Source: Flammeovirga pectinis
GTDB lineage: Bacteria > Bacteroidota > Bacteroidia > Cytophagales > Flammeovirgaceae
Length of the DNA: 64,000 nt
Direction: 5' to 3'
Assembly (NCBI RefSeq): GCF_003970675.1
Contig: NZ_CP034562.1
Coordinates: 2,790,001 to 2,854,000, forward strand
Part shown: positions 17,894 to 27,328 of the stretch, one piece after another
Layout: each line of letters opens with the position of its first letter
Position numbering within the stretch: position 1 is the stretch's first letter
Translations under genes and position numbers: made by a program
Notes under the pieces: generated by a model
Seen by the model: only the letters and a program-made list of their open reading frames with translations
What the model was told of the DNA's origin: nothing
Databases searched by the model: none

Positions 17894-18170
17894 AAGAAAT
17901 ATTTAGATTTAGATGCAAGTGTTTTATAAAAAAAAAGAGAAAATAATGTAAAAAACACACTTATGATCATTCATAACACCACACAATAGACAAAACACTA
18001 CGAATTCGATTTTCTTTTAGAAAAAAAATCTAAATAAATAAATTCAACAAAAACGTATAAATCTAAACCCTTTATGAAAACAGTATTTAAACTCATCGGG
18101 GTCTCTAATATTAATCTTTATCTCATTTTACATTGTTTGGCCTTGTTATTAAGTGACAAGGATTAATAAG
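17894..18170. other. Non-coding AT-rich spacer
   Basis: Very AT-rich stretch between the operator cluster and the pseudogene remnant. No open frame with family similarity, repeat array or RNA gene was recognised. It may hold the original promoter of the decayed gene that follows. Confidence 0.5.
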
Positions 18171-18519
18171 GCAAATGTTCTGAAGGTGGAATCACATATC
18201 ATTAAAGGTCAAAATGGAAGGAACATAGAATATTACACATACAGTTAAAAGGCTACCTGTAGTTATTAACCTTCATGGTTCTGGAGATGAAGGAAGTTTT
18301 GAAAAATTTATCTATCAACAAACATGTATTCAATATGGAGTAAGAGAAATTGCTATTTCTTTACATGGGCTTGGAAATACTGATATAAAGAAAAGTCGGA
18401 AAGTAATTGATTAGGCTTCTGAAGAGATAGGTTACAGTCAATTTACTTATTGTAACGAATTTTACAGATAGCCAAAAAATAATATGATTAAAGCACTCTT
18501 GGATGGACAGCAAAATTAG
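18171..18519 (+). pseudogene. Decayed alpha/beta-hydrolase (esterase) remnant
   Basis: A broken reading frame. One frame gives VESHIIKGQNGRNIEYYTYS and then stops (near 18246). A neighbouring frame continues with KRLPVVINLHGSGDEGSF and REIAISLHGLGNTD, an alpha/beta-hydrolase oxyanion-hole region (HGSG), until a stop near 18412. The same frame resumes past two stops to a last fragment ending LLDGQQN (stop at 18517-18519), immediately before a good terminator. So at least one frameshift and two internal stops are present, and the total length (about 115 codons) is far below that of a complete hydrolase, implying an internal deletion. No function is expected. Confidence 0.75.
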
Positions 18520-18527
18520 ACTTTCAC

Positions 18528-18569
18528 AAAGTGTACAAGAAATAATTTTAGATTCTTGTACACTTTTTT
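18528..18569 (+). terminator. Intrinsic terminator after the pseudogene
   Basis: Fourteen-base arms (AAAGTGTACAAGAA from 18528 and TTCTTGTACACTTT at 18553-18566) with a loop of about 10, running into TTTTTT. It is well preserved although the gene before it is dead, indicating recent decay. Confidence 0.85.
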
Positions 18570-18644
18570 ATTTAACTCATTAAATAAGTTTCACTATTCA
18601 CCCCACAAGTCTTATTTTGCTGTGTTTAATTTACACAACAGGTT

Positions 18645-20264
18645 ATGTACAGAAAATTTGGGTTTATAGTAGTTGCTTTTTTATTTTTTTGCCAATTAGT
18701 AATGGCGCAGTACAAATATGCTCCAACTGATTTTCCGCCTAAAGAATTTCATAAAGAAAGGCGTGAACTTCTAAGAAATAAGCTATCTAAAAATTCTGTT
18801 GCCGTATTTTTTGCTAACCCTACAAGAAATAGAGCCAATGATGTAGACTATGTGTATCATCAGAATCCAGATTTATATTATCTAACAGGTTATAAAGAAC
18901 CCAATGCTTTACTCCTCCTTTTTTCTACGCCTTATCTATTAGAAGATGGTACAGCTTGTTCAGAATTGTTTTTTGTTGAAGAAAGAGATTCTATTGATCA
19001 GTTTTGGGTTGGAGCTAGTTTAACTATTGAAGAGGTGAATCAAAAACTTGGTGTTGAAAATGTTTTGCCAATCACCGCTTTCCCACAATTCAACTTTAAG
19101 TTCGAAACTTTTGACAATGTACTTACTTACGATCCTCCTAGGGATGTTCGTAATAACATATACAATTCTTTTGATCAATATGACATTATTCAAGATTTTA
19201 AGAAAAAAACAGTTTACCCCCCTTTCTTAAATCCAGTATCTGCTTATCTCTATAATTTAATGCGCTCTACTACTGTAGAAAATCAGATGAGCATTGCACA
19301 AGACGTTGCTTTAGAATTAAGAAATACTGCTGTTTTACGACTAGATAAAAATATTATAAATTTTATTTCTGCCACATCGCCAGAACAAAGAGTTAAAGTT
19401 GCACAGCATTTACCAAATACAAACATCGACATCTTAACTCTAGATAGTTTAATGAAGGACCTTAGAGAAATTAAAGCTCCTGTTGAAATTAAACTCACTA
19501 CTAAAGCAGTTGAAATTTCTGCAACTGCACAGATTGAAGTAATGAAAGCAATGAAACCTGGATTATCTGAAACGGAAGTTCAGGGAATACACGAATTTAT
19601 TTTTAAGAAATATGGTGCAGAGTATGAAGGGTACCCAAGTATTGTAGGCGCTGGTGAAAATGGTTGCATGATGCACTACATAGCCAATAACAAACCCAAT
19701 TTAGAAGATGGCGAACTGATATTAATGGATTGTGGCGCAGAATATAGAGGGTATACTGCAGATGTTACAAGAACTATTCCTGTAAATGGTAAGTTCTCTA
19801 AAGAGCAAAGTGCACTTTACGAAATTGTACTTAAAGCGCAAAATAAGAGTATTGCAGCCTGTAAAGAAGGAGCTACTTTTGATGAAGTGTATACTATATC
19901 TGCTGATATTATTGGGAAAGGGTTGTACAAACTCAAAATAATTGCTTTCCCAGAAGACTATGCTAGATATTTTCCCCATGGGTTAATGCATCATATTGGT
20001 TTAGATGTTCATGATAAAGGGCATTATACAACACTAAAAAAAGATATGATCGTAACTGTTGAACCTGGCATTTATATTCCTAAAGGAAGTGATTGTGATG
20101 AAAAATGGTGGGGGATTGGCATAAGAATAGAAGATGATATTTTAATAACTGATAGTGAACCTATAAATTTATCTGAAAGAGCACCTAGAGAGATTGAAAA
20201 AATTGAAGCTATTATGAAAGAAACTAGTATTTTTGATCAATTAAATTTACCTGAATTAAAATAA
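18645..20264 (+). CDS. pepP: Xaa-Pro aminopeptidase (aminopeptidase P, M24B), exported
   Basis: Metallopeptidase of 539 residues that removes an N-terminal residue preceding proline. A signal peptide (about residues 1-21, cleaved near VMAQ) indicates export to the periplasm. The N-terminal creatinase/AMP_N domain (about 30-180) is followed by an M24 pita-bread domain with all five metal ligands: D362 and D373 in MDCGAEYRGYTADVTRT, H445 in PHGLMHHIGL, E473 in VEPGIY and E496 in IRIEDD. It is likely a single-gene unit, following the pseudogene terminator, with the next gene 62 bases downstream on the same strand. Confidence 0.93.
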   Translation: MYRKFGFIVVAFLFFCQLVMAQYKYAPTDFPPKEFHKERRELLRNKLSKNSVAVFFANPTRNRANDVDYVYHQNPDLYYLTGYKEPNALLLLFSTPYLLEDGTACSELFFVEERDSIDQFWVGASLTIEEVNQKLGVENVLPITAFPQFNFKFETFDNVLTYDPPRDVRNNIYNSFDQYDIIQDFKKKTVYPPFLNPVSAYLYNLMRSTTVENQMSIAQDVALELRNTAVLRLDKNIINFISATSPEQRVKVAQHLPNTNIDILTLDSLMKDLREIKAPVEIKLTTKAVEISATAQIEVMKAMKPGLSETEVQGIHEFIFKKYGAEYEGYPSIVGAGENGCMMHYIANNKPNLEDGELILMDCGAEYRGYTADVTRTIPVNGKFSKEQSALYEIVLKAQNKSIAACKEGATFDEVYTISADIIGKGLYKLKIIAFPEDYARYFPHGLMHHIGLDVHDKGHYTTLKKDMIVTVEPGIYIPKGSDCDEKWWGIGIRIEDDILITDSEPINLSERAPREIEKIEAIMKETSIFDQLNLPELK

Positions 20265-20326
20265 TCTTAAGTCAAGACAATATTTATTAAATCTATCGGT
20301 TTTCTTTATAGCAATGTCGCTATCTT

Positions 20327-21031
20327 ATGAGATTAATCATCTTCTCGATATTACTTATCTTCAACACGTCTTTTAAACAAACTTCTACTGTGTTGAATTA
20401 CGCCCTACTCGAAAACTCTATTGAGATTGAAAAGCAGGGGTTCAATAAACTCAATTCATCTTTACATTACGAGCTAAATGTCTCTTACCCAAAAGTAATG
20501 TATACCAATAAAATAGATGTAGAGCACAAAATAAACCTTGATATTCAAGGTATTATGGCATTTGCTATTTCTGATTTCCTATCAAAAACAAGAGAAGTAA
20601 AAATTGACAAAGGTGTTTTAGGCTTAAGTTATATGAACTTAAACTATAATGTACATTTTAACCAAAACGGTATTTTAAGTTTATGTTTTGATAAAGAAAC
20701 CTTCTATAATGGTTTAGACGGTATCAGAAAGTTATCTGTTACGTACAATTATGATGTAAATGATAAACGAAAAATCCAGCTAAAAGACTTGTTTGTTAAG
20801 GATGTTGATTACTATTCTAAACTAAATAAAATAATAAAAGAGAAACTAGGTTCTGGGGCAAAAGTATCTTCTGATGCTGTAAATACATTCTGTATTACTA
20901 AAGAAGGATTGTATTTTCCTTTAGATGTAAAAAAGTGTAGAGGCAAAAAATGTCCTGATTTTATCAAAATAAACTGGTCAGAATTACAAGGAATCCTATC
21001 ACCGTATATCTCTCAAAAAAAGGACATTTAA
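20327..21031 (+). CDS. DUF3298/RsiV-like secreted protein
   Basis: Protein of 234 residues with an N-terminal hydrophobic export segment (about 1-17). The region YNVHFNQNGILSLCF followed by RKIQLKDLFVKDVDYYSKL resembles the DUF3298 domain with a preceding DUF4163-like part, as in RsiV-type and other exported proteins. The usual GGAH-type glycine turn is replaced by YNGLDG. No enzymatic residues are obvious. It follows pepP on the same strand and ends 20 bases from the convergent YkvA-like gene. Function unknown. Confidence 0.6.
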   Translation: MRLIIFSILLIFNTSFKQTSTVLNYALLENSIEIEKQGFNKLNSSLHYELNVSYPKVMYTNKIDVEHKINLDIQGIMAFAISDFLSKTREVKIDKGVLGLSYMNLNYNVHFNQNGILSLCFDKETFYNGLDGIRKLSVTYNYDVNDKRKIQLKDLFVKDVDYYSKLNKIIKEKLGSGAKVSSDAVNTFCITKEGLYFPLDVKKCRGKKCPDFIKINWSELQGILSPYISQKKDI

Positions 21032-21051
21032 TTTGTATCTTTTCTTAGTAT

Positions 21052-21498
21052 TTATGCTTCTGGGTCTAGCTCTATAACTTTCCCCTTTTTATCTTTCTTT
21101 CTAAAAATTATTGAATTAATAGTTTCCACTTCTTCTGCCTCAAAGTCATCAAACCATTCTTTCATTTTCTCTACAGCAGCATCTTTATGTTCTTCTTTTA
21201 AACACACCGTTAGATAACTGATTGCAGCAATTACTACAGAAAAGTCATCACTAAAGCCTACTAATGGAATAAAATCTGGTATTAAATCAAAAGGTAAGAG
21301 TAAATATCCTAAAGCTCCTGCAATTGCCACTTTCGCTTTCTTAGGTGTTTCTTCATCAATGTACATGTAAAATAACAGTAAGCCTGCGTAAACAACTTTT
21401 TCGCCAGCTTTTTTACCCATATCAATTAAAGAATCTAAGAAGTCACTTTCTCTAAAATATTTAATGTATTTTTCTGTATTTATATCTTTAAGCCCCAT
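21052..21498 (-). CDS. YkvA family protein (DUF1232)
   Basis: Small membrane-associated protein of 148 residues carrying the DUF1232 core GYLLLPFDLIPDFIPLVGFS (residues about 84-103), the diagnostic LLPFDLIPD motif. A second hydrophobic stretch precedes it. The family is widespread, with no settled function. It is the last of three minus-strand genes (M14 peptidase, hypothetical, YkvA) with gaps of about 50 bases, possibly one operon. Confidence 0.85.
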   Translation of the reverse strand: MGLKDINTEKYIKYFRESDFLDSLIDMGKKAGEKVVYAGLLLFYMYIDEETPKKAKVAIAGALGYLLLPFDLIPDFIPLVGFSDDFSVVIAAISYLTVCLKEEHKDAAVEKMKEWFDDFEAEEVETINSIIFRKKDKKGKVIELDPEA

Positions 21499-21556
21499 AT
21501 CTAATTAAAATTTGTTGTACACTATTAATTTACGAAAACAGTTCTACTTTGTTGTT

Positions 21557-22288
21557 CTAAGCTCCTTCTCCTCCATCATCGTTACTAGAATTGCCTTCGT
21601 CGTTTCCTCCAGAGATGTACATATCATGTAAAGAACCTTTATAAGAAGGCTCTTCATCAAAGTACGTATCAAAGTCAATTTCTTCTTCGTCGCCTTCTTC
21701 TACTCTTTTATTTTTAAGTAATTTTGAAAACTGAGGAAGTAGTTCTTCATCAAATATTGGGAGTAAAACAACAAATGCACCCATCTCAGAAACAATTTTC
21801 ATCTTGCTCTCTTGGGTCATAGATGATTGGTAAGCAAACTGTCTTTCTTTTAAATAAGCAATTGCATCACTCACTAATAATCTACCTTCTTCTGTCAGTT
21901 TTAGTTTAGAAGAAAGTTTATCAAAAAAAGAAGAAGAAATATATTTTTCGAGATAAGGATTACTCTTTACATTTTCTTTTAAAAATTCTTCCGCAGAAAT
22001 TTCACCTCTCACTTTCTCTAAAATAGACTTTACAGAATAAACTGTAGAAGTATCATTTTTAAGAATATCAATAAATGGTTTCTCAAAAGATTTTGGCGTA
22101 AATGTATCAAAGTTTTTCCCTCTTCTTAAGTACGTTAATTTAATGTCTTTATTAATGTCACAATAACCATCTAACACTCTCTCCATCAATAAATAAATTA
22201 TGGAATAACGCATTAATAAACGACCATCTATTGAATTAGATCTAGTTAATAATGCTACTTCTGCTGGTCTTAATTCTCTAAAATCCAT
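21557..22288 (-). CDS. Conserved-looking hypothetical protein
   Basis: Protein of 243 residues that I do not recognise with confidence. The N-terminus (LRPAEVALLTRSNSIDGRLL) and a central LTEEGRLLVSDAIAYLKER segment vaguely resemble the helical TIGR04222/GPP34-like proteins, but this is weak. Residues about 165-185 are hydrophobic. The C-terminal tail (from about 200) is rich in Glu, Asp, Gly and Ser, and low-complexity. No signal peptide is seen. It lies between the M14 carboxypeptidase and YkvA genes on the same strand. Confidence 0.6.
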   Translation of the reverse strand: MDFRELRPAEVALLTRSNSIDGRLLMRYSIIYLLMERVLDGYCDINKDIKLTYLRRGKNFDTFTPKSFEKPFIDILKNDTSTVYSVKSILEKVRGEISAEEFLKENVKSNPYLEKYISSSFFDKLSSKLKLTEEGRLLVSDAIAYLKERQFAYQSSMTQESKMKIVSEMGAFVVLLPIFDEELLPQFSKLLKNKRVEEGDEEEIDFDTYFDEEPSYKGSLHDMYISGGNDEGNSSNDDGGEGA

Positions 22289-22334
22289 GATAATTATATT
22301 TGAATGATATTGTGGTAGTGGTTTAGGAAAACTA

Positions 22335-24098
22335 CTAATTAGGCATAAATTTAAAAACTGGATACCTTAAATAAGACTTCTCCTTATTATCTGAACGTTC
22401 GTAGATAAAATTTAGTTGAGCATAAGCATCATTTTTCAAAGAAGGGTTCTTTTTAATCTCTTTATCTAAGGCTGCTCTTAAGCTTGCATCTTCTTTTAGC
22501 ATTTTAGCTGCTTTGTCTTCAAAAACATAGGCTGAAAAATGCTCTTTCTGCTGTAAAATTGGATCAAAAAAGTTCCATGCAAAATAACTATCTATAGCTT
22601 CTGGAGTTAGTACCTCCATTAAAAATCTTATTCTTTTCTGATCTGCAGATATTAAGTAATCTCCCTTAAAAAATTGTAATTCTTCCTTTTTAGTCTTTGT
22701 TTTAACAGAGTGATGCAAGTAATGTCCTTCATAAGGTGATTGTACTGTTTTGTATGCTTCAATATATTTTACATCAACAGTAAACTTCTCATCGGCTTTT
22801 AATTGAGTAACTTCAACACCATTTAATTTTAAATGATCTACAATTGTTTTCCACCCTCTTGGAATAATAAACGATAGTGGTTTAGGTTCGTATTTTGTTA
22901 CTTTTAAAGAAGAATAGAAGGGTATTGCTTTCTCATAAGGTGCTGTTCTATCGTAAAATAAACGCGGTAAACCACTTACTTCACTTTTTATCATTCTACC
23001 TTCATAGCCTTTAAAGAAAATGGTATCACTTTTAGATTTATCAACTTCCCAAGCAATAGGAAATTCATCTTTATGTCGATCATCTATAAATTGTGCTTTT
23101 CTATGTTGTTTTAATTCAGCACCGTGTTCTCCCAAAAAAGCAATCACATTTTCTAAGAATAAGTACGTTGCTTCTGTACGTTGCTTAAAAGGCTTAAGCA
23201 TGTGCGTTTCTATAACATAACTTGGTGTATTAAACAAAGCCGTATACCCTGAAGAATAACGAGGTGAATCAAAAAATTGGACATAGCCCTTATCTGGCGT
23301 TGTTCCCCACACATTTACATAAGGTGCTATCGGAAAGCTATTTTCCAACATCTTTTCCTCTAAATAAGGGTTCATCTTATTCTTAACAAAATCTCCTACT
23401 ACACCGCCTAATTTTTCTTCATGCGAAGCCAAATACGTTAGTGTATACTGATAATCTGCTCCATTACTAACATGAGTATCTATAAAAAGGTCTGGTTGCC
23501 AAACATGCATAATTTCCGCAAGGGTTTTCATGTTTTTAGAATCCATTTTTACAAAATCTCTGTTGAGATCTAAATTCTGAGCATTCCCTCTAAAACCATA
23601 AGAAACTGGTCCTTCTTGATTTGCTCTTGTTCCCGAATTTCTATTTAAAGCTCCTCCTACATTGTAAAAAGGAATAACTGCAATAATTGTATTCTTTGGA
23701 ATAACATTTGATTTTTTTTGAAGAATATCTCTCAAAAGCATCATGCTCGCATCTACACCGTCTGGCTCTCCTGGGTGAATAGCATTATTGATTAATAAGA
23801 CATTTTTCTTTTTTAAATCAGAAGGTATAAATGCACCTTGAGAAGAATAAATCCCTAAATGTATAGGCTTGCCAGCATCAGTATCTCCGTAGGTAAATAC
23901 ACGGAACTCATCGTAAACTGTTCCTAACTTTTTAAAATAAGCAATGCCCTCTTCGTACGTAAAAGACGCTAACCCATTAGATTTCTCAAAGGGTGTTTGC
24001 CAATCCTCTTGCTTCTCTTTTTGCTGAGGTGTTTTACTTTTAGTACATGAGATGTTGAGTAGTAGTACTGCTCCAATGATAAAAAAATATTCTTTCAC
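22335..24098 (-). CDS. M14 family zinc carboxypeptidase, lipoprotein
   Basis: Zinc metallocarboxypeptidase-like protein of 587 residues. The signal ends at LLNISCTKS, so it is probably a lipoprotein. The zinc ligands are visible as HPGEPDG (the HxxE motif) and IDTHVSNGADY (the distal His); the catalytic Glu is probably in VIETHMLKPF. LNRDFVKMD supplies the substrate-binding Asn/Arg pair. The C-terminal part (from about 350) is a beta-rich extension of unknown role. It probably cleaves peptides at the cell surface or in the periplasm. First gene of a possible three-gene minus-strand unit. Confidence 0.87.
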   Translation of the reverse strand: MKEYFFIIGAVLLLNISCTKSKTPQQKEKQEDWQTPFEKSNGLASFTYEEGIAYFKKLGTVYDEFRVFTYGDTDAGKPIHLGIYSSQGAFIPSDLKKKNVLLINNAIHPGEPDGVDASMMLLRDILQKKSNVIPKNTIIAVIPFYNVGGALNRNSGTRANQEGPVSYGFRGNAQNLDLNRDFVKMDSKNMKTLAEIMHVWQPDLFIDTHVSNGADYQYTLTYLASHEEKLGGVVGDFVKNKMNPYLEEKMLENSFPIAPYVNVWGTTPDKGYVQFFDSPRYSSGYTALFNTPSYVIETHMLKPFKQRTEATYLFLENVIAFLGEHGAELKQHRKAQFIDDRHKDEFPIAWEVDKSKSDTIFFKGYEGRMIKSEVSGLPRLFYDRTAPYEKAIPFYSSLKVTKYEPKPLSFIIPRGWKTIVDHLKLNGVEVTQLKADEKFTVDVKYIEAYKTVQSPYEGHYLHHSVKTKTKKEELQFFKGDYLISADQKRIRFLMEVLTPEAIDSYFAWNFFDPILQQKEHFSAYVFEDKAAKMLKEDASLRAALDKEIKKNPSLKNDAYAQLNFIYERSDNKEKSYLRYPVFKFMPN

Positions 24099-24237
24099 TA
24101 TAATTATTTTAATAAATAGTTGCCCAAACCTTTTATAAAGATCTATTAATTTAATTGATTCTTCAAAGTTTATATAAATTGTATCACGATCAACGAAAAA
24201 TTTCTCAAATAGATTTTAAAACTTTTCTCTAGATGAA

Positions 24238-25182
24238 ATGAATGCTTCAATTAAAAAGATAATATACGGCTTACTTTCTATTGTTCTTATAATTTATATC
24301 TCTGTTTCTTGTTTTGGCTATAAGCAAATTGTTTTGATAAATACCCACCAAGGTAAAAGCGGACTTGAAAGAGAAATGAAAAGAAATACCTTCGATACTC
24401 AACTACTTTCGGAGTGTAAGCAAGAAAACTTTAAGGTGCATTCATTATTTGGATACGATTTAAAAGGAACTTATATACAAGCTCCAACAGATTCTTTAGG
24501 GTTGACTGTAGTTATGGTACATGGCATTAAAAGTGACCGATGGACGATGATGCGATATGCTCAGATTTACTTAAAACATGGAATTGATGTTGTTTTGTAC
24601 GACCAAAGGAAACATGGTTTAAGTGGGGGCAGTCAAGAAAGTTATGGCTTCTATGAAAGTCAGGATTTAGAACAAATTGTACAGTGGACTAAAAAGAAAA
24701 AGCCAAAAGATATAATTGCCGCACATGGAGAATCTCTTGGTGCAGCAACAGTTTGTATGCATTCTGGAATAAATGAAAGCACACATTCTGTTAGTTTTTA
24801 TATTTCTGATTGTGCGTACTCTGACACTCCTAAATTACTTACTAGGAGAGCTAAAAAAGATTTTGGAGTTCCTGATTTAGGTTTTATTACTACAACTAGT
24901 TTTTTAACTAAAATAAGTGCTGGTTTCTATTTTAGTGATGTAATGCCTATTGAATCTGTAGGTATATCTAAAGTCCCTATCTTATTTATACATGGTGAAA
25001 AAGATACATATATACCTAAAGAAATGAGCATAGAGATGTACAATGCAAAGCTAAATGGAGAGAAATACTTATGGCTAGTGCCTAATGCGGTGCATGCAAA
25101 TTCTATTACGGTTGCTCCAAAAGTTTACGAAACTAAAGTAATGAGTTATGTAAATACTATTGTTTCTCAATTGGCCGAATAA
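24238..25182 (+). CDS. Membrane-anchored alpha/beta hydrolase
   Basis: Serine hydrolase of 314 residues. An uncleaved N-terminal membrane helix (about 9-26) anchors it. The oxyanion region is MVHGIKSD, the nucleophile elbow is HGESLGAA (S166), the acid is in FIHGEKDTYIP and the catalytic His is in NAVHANS, so the triad is complete. It resembles the YqkD/BAAT-like group of bacterial hydrolases. It is divergent from the M14 carboxypeptidase gene, with about 140 bases between. Substrate unknown. Confidence 0.85.
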   Translation: MNASIKKIIYGLLSIVLIIYISVSCFGYKQIVLINTHQGKSGLEREMKRNTFDTQLLSECKQENFKVHSLFGYDLKGTYIQAPTDSLGLTVVMVHGIKSDRWTMMRYAQIYLKHGIDVVLYDQRKHGLSGGSQESYGFYESQDLEQIVQWTKKKKPKDIIAAHGESLGAATVCMHSGINESTHSVSFYISDCAYSDTPKLLTRRAKKDFGVPDLGFITTTSFLTKISAGFYFSDVMPIESVGISKVPILFIHGEKDTYIPKEMSIEMYNAKLNGEKYLWLVPNAVHANSITVAPKVYETKVMSYVNTIVSQLAE

Positions 25183-25260
25183 ATAAAACATTCTGATAAT
25201 ATTGATGTTACATTCAAAATGTATGTATATTCACTCATTAAATAAATAACATAAACACTC

Positions 25261-25686
25261 ATGACAACACTCGAAGAAAAATTAGAAAGTAGAATTTCTC
25301 AGATTGATATAAAAGTAAGAAGCTATCATATTGATAGTTATAACCATGTGAACAATATGCGTTATATGGAGTTTTTGGAAGAAGCACGTTGGTCGCATTT
25401 TGAAAACAACTCCTCTCTTAAAGTTTCTCAAGAAGAAGAAACTAGTTTTGTAATTGCTAATTATAATATCAATTATAAGTACCCTGCAATGATGAATCAA
25501 ACACTTGAAGTAAAAACTAAAGTAGATAAAATTGGTTCTTCAAGTGTAGTCTTTCATCAAGAGATGTTTATAAAAGAGACAGGAAAGAAAGCACTTGATG
25601 CTCATGTTACACTAGTTGCTTTTGATATCAAAACACAAAGACCTAAACGAATTTCAGATCGTATAAAAGACGAATTGGTAAAATAA
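25261..25686 (+). CDS. Acyl-CoA thioesterase (hotdog fold, 4-HBT type)
   Basis: Hotdog-fold thioesterase of 141 residues, normal family length. The catalytic-helix region SYHIDSYNHVNNMRYMEFLE carries the 4HBT/YbgC-like D-x-x-x-HVNN signature, with the Asp as nucleophile or base. It hydrolyses acyl-CoA thioesters in the cytoplasm; chain length is unknown. It is followed after 13 bases by an HSL-type esterase on the same strand, probably cotranscribed. Confidence 0.88.
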   Translation: MTTLEEKLESRISQIDIKVRSYHIDSYNHVNNMRYMEFLEEARWSHFENNSSLKVSQEEETSFVIANYNINYKYPAMMNQTLEVKTKVDKIGSSSVVFHQEMFIKETGKKALDAHVTLVAFDIKTQRPKRISDRIKDELVK

Positions 25687-25699
25687 TAATCTTAATAGT

Positions 25700-26614
25700 A
25701 TGGCTTCAGCACAACATAGACTGCTAAAATTAGCACTAAATGTGTCGTCAATGATGTTTCCGACACGTAACCTTAATCTCACTTTATTACGAGAGTCGAC
25801 AGAATTGATTTCGCTTGTTGCCCTTTTACCCTGGGGTGTTAAAGCAAAAAAGTTTAGTGTTTCTAATCTGGATTGTGAAATAATAGAACCAGTACGTAAA
25901 TCCGAAACTAAAAAAGCTTTATTATATCTACATGGTGGTGGTTACGCCATTGGCTCTTCTCAGACACATAGATCTATGGTTGGGAAATTAGTAGACGACA
26001 CACATGCAACAGCATTATTAGTTAATTACAGAAAAATACCAACATTCCCCTGCCCTGCTGCAATAGAAGATGCCCTTGTTGGGTATCAATATTTATTAGA
26101 TAATGGTTACTTGCCAGAAGAAATTGCCGTTGCTGGAGATTCTGCAGGAGGAGGTTTAGTTTGTTCGCTATTCTTTATGCTCAAAGAAAAACAAATGCCT
26201 TTACCAAAGTGTGGTATTTGTCTTTCTCCTTGGGTAGATCTTTTACATATGGGCGAATCTAGTGAGAAAAATAAGTACTCAGATCCTTTTGTAAAAGTAG
26301 ATGAAATGCGCAGATGGGCAAGTGTTTATGCTGGCGAAAAACCTTTAGACCACCCGTATGTCTCTCCTCTTTATGGAGACTTAAGTAATTTTCCTCCAAT
26401 GCTCATTCAAACTTCTACAAACGAGATTTTACACGATGATAGTAAACGTTTAAAAGAAGCATTTGAAAATGTTAATGTTCCCGTGAATTATCAGGAATGG
26501 GACGATTTAATACACTGGTGGCAACTATTTTGGAAATTTATTCCGGAATCTGAAGAGGCATTAAATAAAGTTGCAAATTTTATAAACTTTCACCTAGATC
26601 CTACGTACAAATAA
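25700..26614 (+). CDS. HSL-family carboxylesterase (alpha/beta hydrolase)
   Basis: Hormone-sensitive-lipase (GDXG) type esterase of 304 residues. The oxyanion motif HGGG is at residues 78-81 and the nucleophile motif GDSAGGG has its Ser at 148; the acid lies in a DPFV segment and the His in DDLIHWWQLF. No signal peptide is present, so it acts in the cytoplasm, likely on short-chain esters. It forms a two-gene unit with the preceding thioesterase. Confidence 0.9.
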   Translation: MASAQHRLLKLALNVSSMMFPTRNLNLTLLRESTELISLVALLPWGVKAKKFSVSNLDCEIIEPVRKSETKKALLYLHGGGYAIGSSQTHRSMVGKLVDDTHATALLVNYRKIPTFPCPAAIEDALVGYQYLLDNGYLPEEIAVAGDSAGGGLVCSLFFMLKEKQMPLPKCGICLSPWVDLLHMGESSEKNKYSDPFVKVDEMRRWASVYAGEKPLDHPYVSPLYGDLSNFPPMLIQTSTNEILHDDSKRLKEAFENVNVPVNYQEWDDLIHWWQLFWKFIPESEEALNKVANFINFHLDPTYK

Positions 26615-26649
26615 CTAGATGAAAATTTCATTATCAAAAAATGAAATGA

Positions 26650-26679
26650 TTGTTCATTCACTTATTTTTCATATATTTG
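26650..26679 (+). promoter_or_regulatory. Bacteroidota-type promoter for the phasin-like gene
   Basis: TTG at 26650-26652 and TATATTTG at 26672-26679, separated by 19 bases, match the Bacteroidota -33 (TTG/TTTG) and -7 (TAnnTTTG) consensus exactly. Transcription would start near 26686, giving a leader of about 65 bases. Confidence 0.65.
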
Positions 26680-26751
26680 CAATAGCAATAAGGTAAATAA
26701 GTAATTGACTCTCAGATTTAATTACAAATAATAATAATAACGCAAAACACG

Positions 26752-27147
26752 ATGGAAGAATTATTAAAAAAAATCGTTTATACTGGTGTAGGTATCACAG
26801 CTTTTACAATTGAAAAAATTACTGAAGTTGTTGACAAACTAGTTGCTGAAGAAAAACTAACTGCCGAAGAAGGTAAAAAAATTGTTGGCGAATTTGTTGA
26901 TAGCACAGAAGCTAAAAAAGACGAATTCGAAGGTCAAATTAAAACACTAGCAGATAAATTCACTTCATCATTAAACATTGATTTAGATAAAATCACTTCT
27001 ATGTTTAAAGGTGGTGACTCTGAAGAGGTAGAGATCTTAAAAGCAAGAATTGAGGCGTTAGAAGCTGCTCAAGCTCCAGCACCAAAGAAAGCTCCTGCTA
27101 AAAAAGAAACAAAAACTACTACGTCTTCAGAAGCGTCAGAAGCTTAA
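26752..27147 (+). CDS. Phasin-like / granule-associated protein
   Basis: Small helical protein of 131 residues. Residues 1-75 form an amphipathic helical region (KIVYTGVGITAFTIEKITE, then a Glu/Lys-rich helix) typical of PhaF/PhaI-type phasins. A short coiled-coil stretch follows (EEVEILKARIEALEAAQ). The C-terminus is an Ala/Pro/Lys-rich tail (APKKAPAKKE) like the basic tails of PhaF proteins. Such proteins coat polyhydroxyalkanoate granules, but no PHA synthase is visible in the window, so that role is unconfirmed. It has its own strong promoter and terminator. Confidence 0.7.
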   Translation: MEELLKKIVYTGVGITAFTIEKITEVVDKLVAEEKLTAEEGKKIVGEFVDSTEAKKDEFEGQIKTLADKFTSSLNIDLDKITSMFKGGDSEEVEILKARIEALEAAQAPAPKKAPAKKETKTTTSSEASEA

Positions 27148-27176
27148 GCTTCTTGGTACTTTTGTGATGTGTGTGG

Positions 27177-27218
27177 CCGACAATACTGTATTAATGACAG
27201 AATTGTCGGTCTTTTTTT
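27177..27218 (+). terminator. Intrinsic terminator of the phasin-like gene
   Basis: Stem CCGACAAT (27177-27184) with ATTGTCGG (27202-27209) and a seven-T run ending at 27218, 30 bases after the stop codon. Confidence 0.88.
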
Positions 27219-27328
27219 GATACTTTCCACAACCGATTGCAGAATAAAGAATTAAAATAACTACTTTTACAGAACCAATAACACACCAATTTTTACAACA
27301 CATTTAATAAACTTATTCACCAATAATT

